Notes under the pieces: model-generated
The model's input: only the letters and a program-made list of their open reading frames with translations
Told to the model about the DNA's origin: nothing
The model's database searches: none
Translations under genes and position numbers: made by a program
In this document: positions 1 to 8,109 of the stretch, piece after piece
Layout of the letters: each line of letters starts with the position of its first letter
How positions within the stretch are numbered: the first letter of the stretch is position 1
NCBI RefSeq assembly: GCF_030145815.1
Contig: NZ_JAIXHL010000002.1
Location: forward strand, 186,001-250,000
DNA length: 64,000 bases
Source: Sphingomonas sp.
GTDB taxonomy: Bacteria > Pseudomonadota > Alphaproteobacteria > Sphingomonadales > Sphingomonadaceae
Reading direction: 5' to 3'

Positions 1-2
1 CT

Positions 3-278
3 GCGTGCGCAGTGGTGATCTCGATCGGTAACGGCCTGATGCTCCCGACGATGCTGGCCTGGGTGCTGCGCCGCCTTCCGCCCGAGACGCGTGGGCGCGG
101 CACGGGCGTATGGACCGGGTCCTTCTTCCTCGCCCAGTTCATCGCGCCGATCGTCGCGGTCGCGCTGTCGGGCGTGCTCGGCGGCCTGTCAGGCGCCTTT
201 CTTTTCTACGCTGCAGCGGCAGCAATCGGTGCCATTATTGCGCTGCTGCGTCGCGGCACCGCCACTCAAGGAGCATGA
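3..278 (+). CDS. MFS transporter, C-terminal fragment (runs in from the left edge)
   Basis: The frame is open from the left edge, so only about the last 90 residues are visible. They contain a charged loop (RRLPPETRGRGTG) followed by two hydrophobic segments, the usual last two membrane helices of a major facilitator. The PETRGRGTG-like loop fits MFS sugar or aromatic-acid porters, but the substrate cannot be told. The stop lies just before the cupin gene at 281, so the two are probably co-transcribed, which suggests import of the compound degraded by the following enzymes. The true start is outside the window. Confidence 0.75.
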   Translation, partial: ACAVVISIGNGLMLPTMLAWVLRRLPPETRGRGTGVWTGSFFLAQFIAPIVAVALSGVLGGLSGAFLFYAAAAAIGAIIALLRRGTATQGA

Positions 279-280
279 AC

Positions 281-847
281 ATGACCAAACCAGTCCGCCG
301 CGTCGTTACCGGCCATGATGCCAGCGGTCGCGCGATCATTCAGGAGGACGGCGCTGCACCGCGCGTTCAGCAGGTCGGCGGCCCGATCGGCCCGATGTTC
401 CATGAGATCTGGAATACGCAGCAGACCCCGGTCCTGATCGACGCCGCATCGGGCGAGCCGCATGAGGACGGCATCAAGCTCGCCCCGCCCAAGGGCGGCA
501 CCCGCATCCGCGTGCTCGACATCCCGCCCGAGAGCGACGAAATCCGCACTATGTCGCCTGAGGAGGCGCAGGCGCATTTCGCCGAGATCGGCGCGGGCGA
601 CGCATCGGCGCATCATGGCGAAGGCAGCCGCCACGCGCTGATGCACCGCACCGAGACGATCGATTACGGCATCGTGCTGGAAGGCGAGCTGGTGCTGATC
701 ATGGATGAGGGCGAGACGACGGTGCGCGCGGGCGACATCGTGATCCAGCGTGGCACCAATCATGGCTGGTCGAACCGGTCGAACGCCAATTGCCGCATTG
801 CCTTCATCCTGATCGACGGCGAATTCGCGCCTGAGCTGAAGCGGTAA
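281..847 (+). CDS. Cupin-domain protein of a catabolic operon
   Basis: A 188-residue protein with one cupin barrel in its C-terminal half: HRTETIDYGIVLEGELVLIMDEG, split here as HRTETIDYGIVLEGEL then VLIMDEG, followed by GDIVIQRGTNHGW. The first motif lacks the paired histidines of metal cupins (it has one His and a Glu), so metal binding is uncertain. The ATG at 281 is preferred over 275 because the AAGGAG at 268-273 is correctly spaced only for 281. Its stop overlaps the next start (TAATG at 845-849), so translation is coupled. Such cupins sit in aromatic and hydroxy-acid operons as enzymes or sensors; its role here is unknown. Confidence 0.8.
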   Translation: MTKPVRRVVTGHDASGRAIIQEDGAAPRVQQVGGPIGPMFHEIWNTQQTPVLIDAASGEPHEDGIKLAPPKGGTRIRVLDIPPESDEIRTMSPEEAQAHFAEIGAGDASAHHGEGSRHALMHRTETIDYGIVLEGELVLIMDEGETTVRAGDIVIQRGTNHGWSNRSNANCRIAFILIDGEFAPELKR

Positions 848-1740
848 TGTTGCTGGCGATCACCGGCGCGGCGGGGTTCGTCGGCCGGGCGGTCGTGCGG
901 CAACTTACCGAGCAGCACCCGCAGGTAGGGCTATTGCTCGCCGACCGGGCGGTGGCGGAGATCGACGGGTATGAAACGCTCGCGGGCGACCTGACCGATC
1001 CGGCGGTGATTGCCGCGCTGACGGCGCCGCGCGTCGACGCAGTGCTGCACCTTGCCGCACTGCCCGGCGGCGCGGCCGAGCGCGATCCGGGGGCCTCGCG
1101 GGCGATCAATCTCGACGTGCCGCTGGCGCTGATCGAGGCGATGCGGGGTCGTCGGCTGGTGATCGCGGGGTCGATCGCCGTGTTCGGCGGCGTGCTGCCC
1201 GATCCGGTCGACGACGCGACTGTCCCCACTCCGACCAGCGTCTACGGCACGCACAAGCGCATGGTCGAGCTGGCCTTTGCCGATGCGGTCCGGCGCGGGG
1301 CCGTATCGGGCTTTGCCTTGCGGCTGCCGGGAATCGTCGCCCGCCCCGCGGCGGCCGGAGGATTTGGCTCGGCGTTCCTCAGCGATATCTTCCACGCTGC
1401 GCTGGCCGGCACGCCGCTGTGCGTGCCCGTGGCGGCAGACGCGACCAGCTGGCTGATGTCCGTGCGGTGCTGCGCGGCCAATCTGGTGGCGGCGGCACTG
1501 GGCGAGCGGGCAGCGCAGGAGGCGCTGACGCTTCCCGCGCTGCGCGTGACGATGGGCGATTTGGTGGCGGAGTTGGCGCACCATGGCGATGTGTCGGGCA
1601 TCCGCTTCGAGGAAGTTCCGGCGACCCGCGCGACCTTTGGCAGCTATCCCGAACTCGCCACGCCCCGCGCAGACGCGCTGGAAATTCGCCATGACGGGGA
1701 CTTGGCACAACTGGTCGAGACGGTGCTTGGCGACCTCTGA
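847..1740 (+). CDS. NAD-dependent epimerase/dehydratase family dehydrogenase (extended SDR)
   Basis: A 297-residue extended SDR. The N-terminal GAAGFVG is the TGxxGxxG nucleotide-binding motif and the active site is YGTHK (Y-x3-K), with SIAVFGG carrying the preceding serine. It resembles the D-erythronate dehydrogenase (DenD)-like branch, in which an NAD-dependent enzyme oxidises a hydroxy acid, but the substrate is not predictable. The start overlaps the cupin stop, and the next SDR begins inside its last codons. In this operon it would oxidise an alcohol or dihydrodiol intermediate. Confidence 0.8.
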   Translation: MLLAITGAAGFVGRAVVRQLTEQHPQVGLLLADRAVAEIDGYETLAGDLTDPAVIAALTAPRVDAVLHLAALPGGAAERDPGASRAINLDVPLALIEAMRGRRLVIAGSIAVFGGVLPDPVDDATVPTPTSVYGTHKRMVELAFADAVRRGAVSGFALRLPGIVARPAAAGGFGSAFLSDIFHAALAGTPLCVPVAADATSWLMSVRCCAANLVAAALGERAAQEALTLPALRVTMGDLVAELAHHGDVSGIRFEEVPATRATFGSYPELATPRADALEIRHDGDLAQLVETVLGDL

Positions 1741-2500
1741 CCCCCTCGCCGCCTTCCGCCTCGACGGGCGGAGCGCACTGATCACCGGGCCGGTGCGCGG
1801 GATCGGGCTGGCGATTGCGCGACTGTTCGCGGGTGCGGGGGCGCGGCTGGTACTCGCCGATGTCGATGCGGTGGCGTGCGATGCGCTGGCCGTCGAACTG
1901 GGCGGCATTTCGATCCCGACCGATGTCGGCGATGCTGCCGCGATCGCGCGGCTGGCGGATCAGGCCGAGGCACGGACGGGCGGGATCGATATCCTCGTCT
2001 GCAATGCCGGGATCGCGGGACCAGCGTCACCGCTGCACGCAATGGACGAGCCGGAGCGCGAGCGGCTCTATGCGATCAACCTGCTCCACCCTTTGCGCCT
2101 GACCGGGCATCTCGCCCGGGCGATGGCGACGCGGGGGCGTGGCAGCATCGTGCTGCTGTCGAGCATTGCCGGGCTGCGCGGCAATGCGATGCTTGGGCAT
2201 TACGGGATGACCAAGGCGGCGCTGGCGCAGCTTGCGCGCAACCTTGCGGTCGAATGGGGGCCGTCGGGCGTGCGCGCCAACGCCATCGCGCCGGGACTGA
2301 TCGAGACCGACTGGGCGGGCGCGATCCTGTCGAGCCCCGAGCGTGCCGCGCGGCGGCTGGGGATGACTCCGCTGCGCCGCGCCGGATCGCCGGACGAGGT
2401 CGCGGCGACCGCGCTCTACCTCGCCAGCGATGCGGGCGGCTTTACCACCGGCCAGACGATCGTGGTCGATGGCGGGACGCTGATTTCCGACGGGAGTTAG
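1727..2500 (+). CDS. Classical short-chain dehydrogenase/reductase
   Basis: About 257 residues, classical SDR of FabG type. Visible motifs are TGPVRGIG (cofactor binding, with Pro-Val where Gly-Ala-Ser is usual), NAG, SS-I with catalytic Ser, YGMTK (Tyr and Lys), and the C-terminal VVDGG. Start choice: the family normally has about 10 residues before the TG motif. That points to the TTG at 1727, which overlaps the upstream gene by 14 bases; an in-frame ATG at 1691 would add 12 residues. The gene ends tail-to-tail with the FAH-family gene, sharing 4 bases. Probable role: oxidation of an alcohol or cis-diol in the aromatic pathway. Confidence 0.82.
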   Translation: MATSDPLAAFRLDGRSALITGPVRGIGLAIARLFAGAGARLVLADVDAVACDALAVELGGISIPTDVGDAAAIARLADQAEARTGGIDILVCNAGIAGPASPLHAMDEPERERLYAINLLHPLRLTGHLARAMATRGRGSIVLLSSIAGLRGNAMLGHYGMTKAALAQLARNLAVEWGPSGVRANAIAPGLIETDWAGAILSSPERAARRLGMTPLRRAGSPDEVAATALYLASDAGGFTTGQTIVVDGGTLISDGS

Positions 2501-3447
2501 CCCTTAACCACAAGCTGATCGATCGCGCCGAAGGGCGATGCGCCCTCCCCTGCCCGCATCGCGACGCGGCTGCCGAAGGACAGGAACGGCGTCTGCGGCG
2601 CGCCATGAGCGATCATCTCGATCGCGCGGCGTTCGGACATGCAGGTCGATCCGACCGTCTCATGCTCGACGTTCGACACCGTGCCCGATCCGATGATGGT
2701 GCCGGCGGGCAACGCGCGGGTGCGTGCGGCGTGCGCGATCAGCTCGTGGAAACCATAGCCCATCGCCGCGCCATTGGGACTGCCAAACCAATTACCGTCG
2801 ACCTCGACCGTCAGCGGCAAATGCACGCGCCCATCGCGCCAGGCATCGCCCAGCGCATCGGGGGTCACCGCGAACGGCGCGACGCTGCATGCAGGCTTGG
2901 CCTGCACCCAGCCGAAGCCGGTCTTCATCTCGAGCGGGGCGATGGCGCGCAGCGACCAGTCGTTGATCAGCACCACCAGCCGCACATAAGCCAGCGCGTC
3001 GGCAGCCGAGCAGCCCATCGGCACGTCGCCGGTGATGACGCCGAACTCGCCCTCGAAATCGATGCCATCGGCTTCGCTGGGGAATGGCACATCGGCGGTC
3101 GGGGCGATGAACTGATGGCTCATCCCCTGATACATCAGCGGCAGATCGGTCTCGATCGGTGCATGGCCGAAGGCGAGCTGCATCAGCGCGCCGTGATTGG
3201 CGAAGGCCGATCCGTCGAGCCATTGCCAGGCGCGCGGCAGCGGCGCGGCGAAATCGTCCGGCTGGACCGCCTCACCGCTCTCCGCCGCTTCGACCGCAGC
3301 GGTCAGCGCGCCCTGCGCCGCATCCCAATCGTCGAGCGCGGCCTGAAGCGTCGCATAGCCCGCGACCGGCGCGACCCGCGCGCCGTCGCGGCTGACCGCC
3401 ACCAGCGTGCCATCGCGCCCACCGCGCCGCAATGTCGCGAGGCGCAT
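2497..3447 (-). CDS. Fumarylacetoacetate hydrolase (FAH) family protein
   Basis: A 316-residue FAH-family protein. The metal-binding core is visible as DFEGEFGV (E-x-E) and INDWSLRAI, with downstream GSGTVSN and the family's GDV signature. The N-terminal region (about 100 residues) is of the eukaryote-like FAH type. FAH enzymes hydrolyse 1,3-diketo or acylpyruvate C-C bonds after ring fission, using Mg2+ or Ca2+. It is translationally coupled to the upstream hydrolase (TGATG at 3449-3445) and follows the extradiol dioxygenase in the same leftward operon, so it probably cleaves a late ring-fission product. Confidence 0.85.
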   Translation of the reverse strand: MRLATLRRGGRDGTLVAVSRDGARVAPVAGYATLQAALDDWDAAQGALTAAVEAAESGEAVQPDDFAAPLPRAWQWLDGSAFANHGALMQLAFGHAPIETDLPLMYQGMSHQFIAPTADVPFPSEADGIDFEGEFGVITGDVPMGCSAADALAYVRLVVLINDWSLRAIAPLEMKTGFGWVQAKPACSVAPFAVTPDALGDAWRDGRVHLPLTVEVDGNWFGSPNGAAMGYGFHELIAHAARTRALPAGTIIGSGTVSNVEHETVGSTCMSERRAIEMIAHGAPQTPFLSFGSRVAMRAGEGASPFGAIDQLVVKG

Positions 3448-4604
3448 CAGGACAGCTTCCCGCCCAGCGTTTCGGCGAACCAGTCGGCGATATAGTCGCG
3501 GCCAAAGCTCATATTGTCCGCGCCAACATGCTCGACCCCGCCCTCACGGTCGGTGAACAGCTTGAGTTCGCGGCGCGGCGAGTTGACCAGCTGGTCATAG
3601 CAATCCTGCGCATAGTCGACGCTGATCTGGCGATCCTTGGCGCCGTGGGTGACCAGGAACGGCACCTTCACCCCGCCCATATGGCCGTTGAGGTTCATGT
3701 CCTCCGCCTTGGCAAGGAAGTCGTCCATGTCCTTGGCACCGAACGCCCAGATCACGTGCGCCCAGTAATGCGGGACCGGATTCTCGCCCTCACGCTTGAG
3801 GCGCTTCTGCTGCACCTCGGCCCAATTATGGTTGGCACCCCAGCAGGCGCCGCTGGCGAAGCGCGGCTCATAGGCGACCGCGCGCGGCGCGAAATGGCCG
3901 CCGAGCGAAATGCCGGTCATGCCGATGCGCTTGGGATCGACGTCAGGCTGGGTCTCCAGCCAGTCGATCGCCTTGCTCGCCCAATTCTCGCTATGCGGAT
4001 CGACGGGCAGGTTCTGCAGGCGCAGCGCTTCGCCGGTACCCGGCTGGTCGACGCACAGGGTCGAGATGCCGCGCTTCGCCAGCGCCTCGGGCAGGCGCGA
4101 CCAGTAAAGCAGCTCCTTGCAGCTATCGAGGCCGTTGCAATAGACCACGACCGGATGTGGCCCCGGCCCTTCGGCGCGGGTGTAGAGCGCGGGCATGGTG
4201 CCGGTGGTCAGCGGGATTTCGACCCGTTCACGGTTGATCGAACCGAGCCGGGTCGAACGCGCGAAGGCATCGAGCGCGCGGGCATAGGTCTCGACGCGGC
4301 CGGGATGGCCATGGCCCTGCATCCGCTCGGCGACGAGCAGATAGAGCGACGCGCGCTCGAGCTTGTCGGAGGCGGAAAAGCCGCGCCCGGCGGCCTCGTC
4401 CTCGTCCGCCAGGCCGATCAGCTTGTCGCCCATCTCGACCCATTTCGCCATGAATTGCGGCGTGCCGGCGTCCGAACCCGACGCAGCGGCGTCGCGGATT
4501 GGCTGGCACATATCGACGATCTCGCCGATCCGCCCACCACTTTCCAGCGCGATCGCGACCGACAGGTTCCAGATGTAGTTCGGGAAATATTCGAACAATG
4601 CCAT
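3447..4604 (-). CDS. Alpha/beta hydrolase, probable C-C bond hydrolase (dihydropseudooxynicotine hydrolase/FrsA-like)
   Basis: A 385-residue alpha/beta hydrolase with an N-terminal helical cap of about 145 residues. The nucleophile elbow is GISLGG with Ser at about residue 233; the acid is Asp in HGAKDRQ and the base is His in GVEHVG. The long cap and the PVVVYCNGLDS strand match the family of 2,6-dihydroxypseudooxynicotine hydrolase and FrsA-like proteins, which break C-C bonds next to a ketone. It lies 3 bases after the extradiol dioxygenase gene and overlaps the FAH gene. The order dioxygenase, C-C hydrolase, FAH hydrolase is a typical meta-cleavage sequence. The exact substrate is unknown. 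Confidence 0.85.
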   Translation of the reverse strand: MALFEYFPNYIWNLSVAIALESGGRIGEIVDMCQPIRDAAASGSDAGTPQFMAKWVEMGDKLIGLADEDEAAGRGFSASDKLERASLYLLVAERMQGHGHPGRVETYARALDAFARSTRLGSINRERVEIPLTTGTMPALYTRAEGPGPHPVVVYCNGLDSCKELLYWSRLPEALAKRGISTLCVDQPGTGEALRLQNLPVDPHSENWASKAIDWLETQPDVDPKRIGMTGISLGGHFAPRAVAYEPRFASGACWGANHNWAEVQQKRLKREGENPVPHYWAHVIWAFGAKDMDDFLAKAEDMNLNGHMGGVKVPFLVTHGAKDRQISVDYAQDCYDQLVNSPRRELKLFTDREGGVEHVGADNMSFGRDYIADWFAETLGGKLS

Positions 4605-4607
4605 GAC

Positions 4608-5510
4608 TTAAGCCTCTGCTGCCTGGAACAGGCCGGCATCGGCCTCGGGATGCGGCATGGTCTGCGGGCCACCGACACCGACGCCCCACTGGTCCATCAC
4701 CTGCGGTCCGGGGACATGGACCTTGTCGACATGGTTGTCGAAATCGACCTCCTCCAGCTCCGAGGTATATTCGACCGCAAAGCCGCTAGGCGTGGTGAAA
4801 TAGCTGAAGGTGTTGTTGCCCGCAGTATGCCGTCCCGGGCCCCAGCGGATATCGGTGCCCTTCTTCCGCAGGCGGCTGATGCCGCGCATCATGTCGTCCA
4901 CGGTCAGCATGTCATAGGCGACATGGTTGAGGCACGCGGGTCCGGGCAGGATCGCGATGCGGTGATGCGCGCTGTTGCAGCGCAGGAAGCACATGAAATC
5001 GCCCAGCCAGTCGCTGACGCGGAAGCCGAGCACGTCGACGAAGAACTTCACTAGGCCCTGATGATCGGGCGAGTGGAGGACGATGTGGCTGATCTTCTGC
5101 GGCACGCCGTCCCAGCGCTGCATCTCCCGGCTCGACCCGCGCGCGACGTCACTCGAAATCTCGAACGGCAGGCCGTCGGGCGAGAAAAAGCGGAAGCCAT
5201 AGCCGCCACCCGGCGCGGTCAGGTCACGCGGGGCGTGGATGATCTGGCAGCCAGCCGCTGCAACCTTTTCGTGCAGCGCGTCGACATCGGCGCGATTGTC
5301 CGCGGCGAGCGCGATCACGTCGATCCGCTTGGTGTCCGCCGCGCGCAGCCGGACGACATGATGCTCGTCATGCCCCTGCGCCTTGAAATAGATCATGCCA
5401 TCGTCGGACGGGACCGGCTCCAGCCCCCAGACATCGGCGTAAAAGGCGCGCTCTTCCTCAAGCGCCGTGACGGCATATCCGACATAGCGGATTTCGCTTA
5501 CTCTGCTCAT
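4608..5510 (-). CDS. Two-domain VOC-family extradiol ring-cleavage dioxygenase
   Basis: A 300-residue protein with two vicinal-oxygen-chelate modules. The second module carries the Fe(II) triad of type I extradiol dioxygenases: His in ISHIVLHSPD, His in CLNHVAYDM and Glu in AVEYTSELEE. It resembles catechol 2,3- and 2,3-dihydroxybiphenyl 1,2-dioxygenases. The ATG at 5510 is preferred because an AGGA lies just upstream; a longer frame would start at 5561 but would run into the promoter region. It is the first gene of a leftward operon with C-C hydrolase and FAH, divergent from a LysR gene. A second paralogue lies at 24830-25711. Confidence 0.85.
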   Translation of the reverse strand: MSRVSEIRYVGYAVTALEEERAFYADVWGLEPVPSDDGMIYFKAQGHDEHHVVRLRAADTKRIDVIALAADNRADVDALHEKVAAAGCQIIHAPRDLTAPGGGYGFRFFSPDGLPFEISSDVARGSSREMQRWDGVPQKISHIVLHSPDHQGLVKFFVDVLGFRVSDWLGDFMCFLRCNSAHHRIAILPGPACLNHVAYDMLTVDDMMRGISRLRKKGTDIRWGPGRHTAGNNTFSYFTTPSGFAVEYTSELEEVDFDNHVDKVHVPGPQVMDQWGVGVGGPQTMPHPEADAGLFQAAEA

Positions 5511-5579
5511 GCATCCTGCTCCGAATTTGGTTGCGCAAGACCTAGCGCCATGCCCGAACATTGAAAAACTTATAGTTCT

Positions 5580-5610
5580 GATCCATTTTGATTGATCTCA
5601 ATGATGGATC
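5580..5610. promoter_or_regulatory. Candidate LysR operator between divergent genes
   Basis: The 104-base gap between the extradiol dioxygenase and LysR genes holds the interrupted palindrome GATCCAT (5580-5586) and ATGGATC (5604-5610), separated by 17 bases of AT-rich sequence. LysR proteins bind dyads of this kind between their own gene and a divergent target. The placement just upstream of the LysR start also suits autorepression. This is an inference from symmetry and position. Confidence 0.5.
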
Positions 5611-5614
5611 GGCG

Positions 5615-6514
5615 ATGCGCTTCAAGGGACTGGACCTCAACCTGATCGTCGCGTTCGAGGCGCTGATGAGCGACCGCAGCGTCTCCCGCGCGGCGCAGCG
5701 GCTGAACCTGAGCCAGCCGGCGATGAGCAACGCGCTGGCGCGGCTGCGCAGCTATTTCGGCGACGACCTGCTGATCGCGCGCAACAAGCGGATGTATCCG
5801 ACGCCCTTTGCCGAAACGCTGCTGCCGCAGGTGCGACAGGCGCTGGAGACGATGGAGGGCGTGATCGCGACGTCGCGCCATTTCGACCCGGCGACGACCA
5901 ACCGGAATTTCCGGATCATGACGTCGGACTATATCGCGACATCGATCCTGTTTCCGATCGTCACCCGCTTGTCCGCAACCGCGCCGGGCGTGCGGATCGA
6001 GCTGCTGCTGCCCAGCCCGCGGCGGATCGAGCTACTCGAAAGCGGCGGGATCGACCTGCTCATCACGCTCCAGGAATATGTGACGCCCGAATTGCCTTCG
6101 GAGCGACTGTTCGAGGACGAATACCGGCTGGTCGGACGCGCGGGGCACCCGGCGCTGGCGGGCGCGACGACGCTGGCGGCAATGCTGGCATACGACCATG
6201 TCCATGTCGCGATCGGCGACGAGCGGCTGCCGAGTTTCGGCGATGCCTTTCTCGATCGCATGGGCATCCAGCGCCGCGTCGCGATGATCGCGCCCAATTT
6301 CGGGATGCTGCCGTGGCTGCTTCAGGACACCGACTGGCTGGCGCTGGTCCAGGGGCGGCTTGCGGCGCAGATGGCGCGCAACTTCCCGCTGGTCGCCGTC
6401 GCCCCGCCGCTGCCGATCCCGCCCTTGGTCGAGATGGCGCAATATCATGTGACGCGCAGCAACGATCCCGGCCTGCGCTGGCTGATCGACCTGATCCGGA
6501 GCTCCACCGATTGA
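5615..6514 (+). CDS. LysR-family transcriptional regulator (NodD-like)
   Basis: A 299-residue LysR regulator. The start at 5615 gives MRFKGLDLNLIVAFEALM, which matches the classic NodD-type N-terminus; the earlier ATG at 5588 would add nine residues with no counterpart. The winged helix-turn-helix occupies residues 1-65 (VSRAAQRLNLSQPAMSNALARL), given here as VSRAAQRLNLSQP then AMSNALARL, followed by a periplasmic-binding-like effector domain. It is divergent from the dioxygenase-hydrolase-FAH operon and probably activates it in response to an aromatic inducer. The candidate operator is at 5580-5610. Confidence 0.9.
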   Translation: MRFKGLDLNLIVAFEALMSDRSVSRAAQRLNLSQPAMSNALARLRSYFGDDLLIARNKRMYPTPFAETLLPQVRQALETMEGVIATSRHFDPATTNRNFRIMTSDYIATSILFPIVTRLSATAPGVRIELLLPSPRRIELLESGGIDLLITLQEYVTPELPSERLFEDEYRLVGRAGHPALAGATTLAAMLAYDHVHVAIGDERLPSFGDAFLDRMGIQRRVAMIAPNFGMLPWLLQDTDWLALVQGRLAAQMARNFPLVAVAPPLPIPPLVEMAQYHVTRSNDPGLRWLIDLIRSSTD

Positions 6515-6584
6515 TTTCGCGGATATGATGCTTGCACATCCGTGAAACGATGCCATCACCGAATTTGCTAACAGGGAGACGGTG

Positions 6585-7709
6585 ATGATCGCGACGACGC
6601 ATGTGGGCAGCCTTCCGCGCGGTGATGAACTGACCCCGCTGCTGCTCGCCCGCGACAAGGGCGAGCCCTTTGACGCGGCGCAGTTCGATGCCCTGGTCCA
6701 GGCCGCAGTCGATGCCGCAGTGGCGCAGCAGATCGCGTGCGGGGTCAGCATCGTCAGCGACGGCGAATTGGGGAAGGTCGGCTATTCGACCTACATGATC
6801 GAGCGGCTGGAGGGGTTTGGCGGGCATATCGACCGCCGCCCCGCCGCCGACCTCGCCGCGCATCCCGGCCTTGCGCGCAAGCTGTCGGCGATCATGGGCA
6901 GCCAGGAGTTCACCCGCGCATCCTGCATCGGCCCGGTGCGGCTGAAGACGCTGGCACCGCTGCACGACGATATCCGCCGCTTCCGCCATGCGCTCGACAA
7001 GGCTGGCGGCGGCGCGCGCGGGTTCATGAATGCGGCGTCGCCCGGCCTGATCACCGCATTTCAAGTCAATCGCCATTACCCGTCGCATGAGGCCTATCTC
7101 GCCGATCTGGTCGATGCGATGCGCCCGGAATATGAGGCGATCGTCGCCGCGGGGTTCGACCTGCAGCTCGACTGCCCCGACATCGCCATGTCGCGCCACA
7201 CCGGGTTTCAGGACCAGAGCGACGCCGAGTTCTTGGCGACCGCCGCCGCCAATGTCGAGGCGCTCAACGCCGCCACCGCGAACATCCCGGCCGATCGGAT
7301 GCGGATGCATATCTGTTGGGGCAATTATGAAGGGCCGCATGATTGCGACATCGCGCTCGACAAGGTCATCGACATCGTCCTCGCCGCGCGCCCGGGCACG
7401 ATCCTGTTCGAGGCGGCGAACCCGCGCCACGAGCATGAATGGACGGTATGGCGCGATGCGGCGCTGCCCGACGACAAACTGCTCGCACCCGGCCTGATCG
7501 ACACCTGTTCCAACTATGTCGAGCATCCCGAGCTGATCGCGCAGCGGATCGAGCGCTATGCGCGGATCGTCGGCAAGAACCGGGTGATCGCCAGCACCGA
7601 CTGCGGCTTCGGCACTTTTGCCGGCTATGGCAAGATCGATCCCGAGGTGACGTGGAAGAAGCTGCGCGCGCTGCGCGCGGGCGCGGATCTGGCGGACTCG
7701 CGGCTGTGA
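6585..7709 (+). CDS. MetE C-terminal-like zinc methyltransferase family protein
   Basis: About 374 residues, matching only the C-terminal catalytic barrel of cobalamin-independent methionine synthase (MetE is about 750 residues). Visible features are the N-terminal THVGSLPR, the SDGELGK loop, the zinc ligands His and Cys in MHICWGN and a late Cys in STDCGFG. The ATG at 6585 follows a GGGAG; a GTG at 6582 is the alternative. Stand-alone proteins of this family are methyl or alkyl transferases acting on thiols or folates. Near LigM-, MetF- and PurU-like genes it may transfer the methyl group released by O-demethylation, but this is inference. The next gene starts inside its stop (GTGA). Confidence 0.8.
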   Translation: MIATTHVGSLPRGDELTPLLLARDKGEPFDAAQFDALVQAAVDAAVAQQIACGVSIVSDGELGKVGYSTYMIERLEGFGGHIDRRPAADLAAHPGLARKLSAIMGSQEFTRASCIGPVRLKTLAPLHDDIRRFRHALDKAGGGARGFMNAASPGLITAFQVNRHYPSHEAYLADLVDAMRPEYEAIVAAGFDLQLDCPDIAMSRHTGFQDQSDAEFLATAAANVEALNAATANIPADRMRMHICWGNYEGPHDCDIALDKVIDIVLAARPGTILFEAANPRHEHEWTVWRDAALPDDKLLAPGLIDTCSNYVEHPELIAQRIERYARIVGKNRVIASTDCGFGTFAGYGKIDPEVTWKKLRALRAGADLADSRL

Positions 7710-8095
7710 CCCCCGAGGACGCCCGCGCGATCGAGGCGGACTGCGCCAAGCTGGTCGCGCGCTACGCCAATCTCAACGATGCCGGGCGCTGGACGGAGGT
7801 GGCGGACCTCTACGCCGAGGATGGCCGGATGAGCCGACCCACCGCGCCCGATGTCTGGATCGTCGGCCGTGCCGCGATCCTCGACGCGTTTCTCGCCCGC
7901 CCCGCGCGCACGACGCGGCATGTCTGCTCCAATGTCGTCATCGACGTGATCGATGCGGATCATGCGGTCGGGGAATCGGCGATGCTGCTGTTCACCGGCG
8001 ACGGCGCGCCCAAGGTCGGCAGCTTCCACGACCGCTTCATCCGCACCGATGCCGGATGGCGGTTTGCCGAGCGCCGGGGTAGTCTGACCTTCTGA
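7706..8095 (+). CDS. SnoaL/NTF2-like small protein
   Basis: A 129-residue SnoaL-like (NTF2 fold) protein: an N-terminal helix with YANLNDAGRWTEVADLYAED, seen as YANLNDAGRW then TEVADLYAED, and a beta-sheet half ending in the FHDRFIRTDAGWRFAERR type strand. The GTG at 7706 overlaps the MetE-like stop (GTGA), so translation is coupled. Family members are small isomerases, hydratases or cyclases, or non-catalytic subunits. A second SnoaL-like protein occurs at 28261-28707. The specific reaction is unknown. Confidence 0.75.
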   Translation: MTPEDARAIEADCAKLVARYANLNDAGRWTEVADLYAEDGRMSRPTAPDVWIVGRAAILDAFLARPARTTRHVCSNVVIDVIDADHAVGESAMLLFTGDGAPKVGSFHDRFIRTDAGWRFAERRGSLTF

Positions 8096-8109
8096 ACATC
8101 GGAAGCCGA

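Noticed and set aside
1876..3495. A 539-codon plus-strand frame across the SDR and FAH genes
   Set aside because: The translation is Arg/Asp-rich without domains; the SDR in another frame and the FAH gene on the minus strand explain the region.
3432..5054. A 540-codon open frame on the plus strand
   Set aside because: It is antisense to the C-C hydrolase and extradiol dioxygenase genes, which have clear catalytic motifs and ribosome sites.
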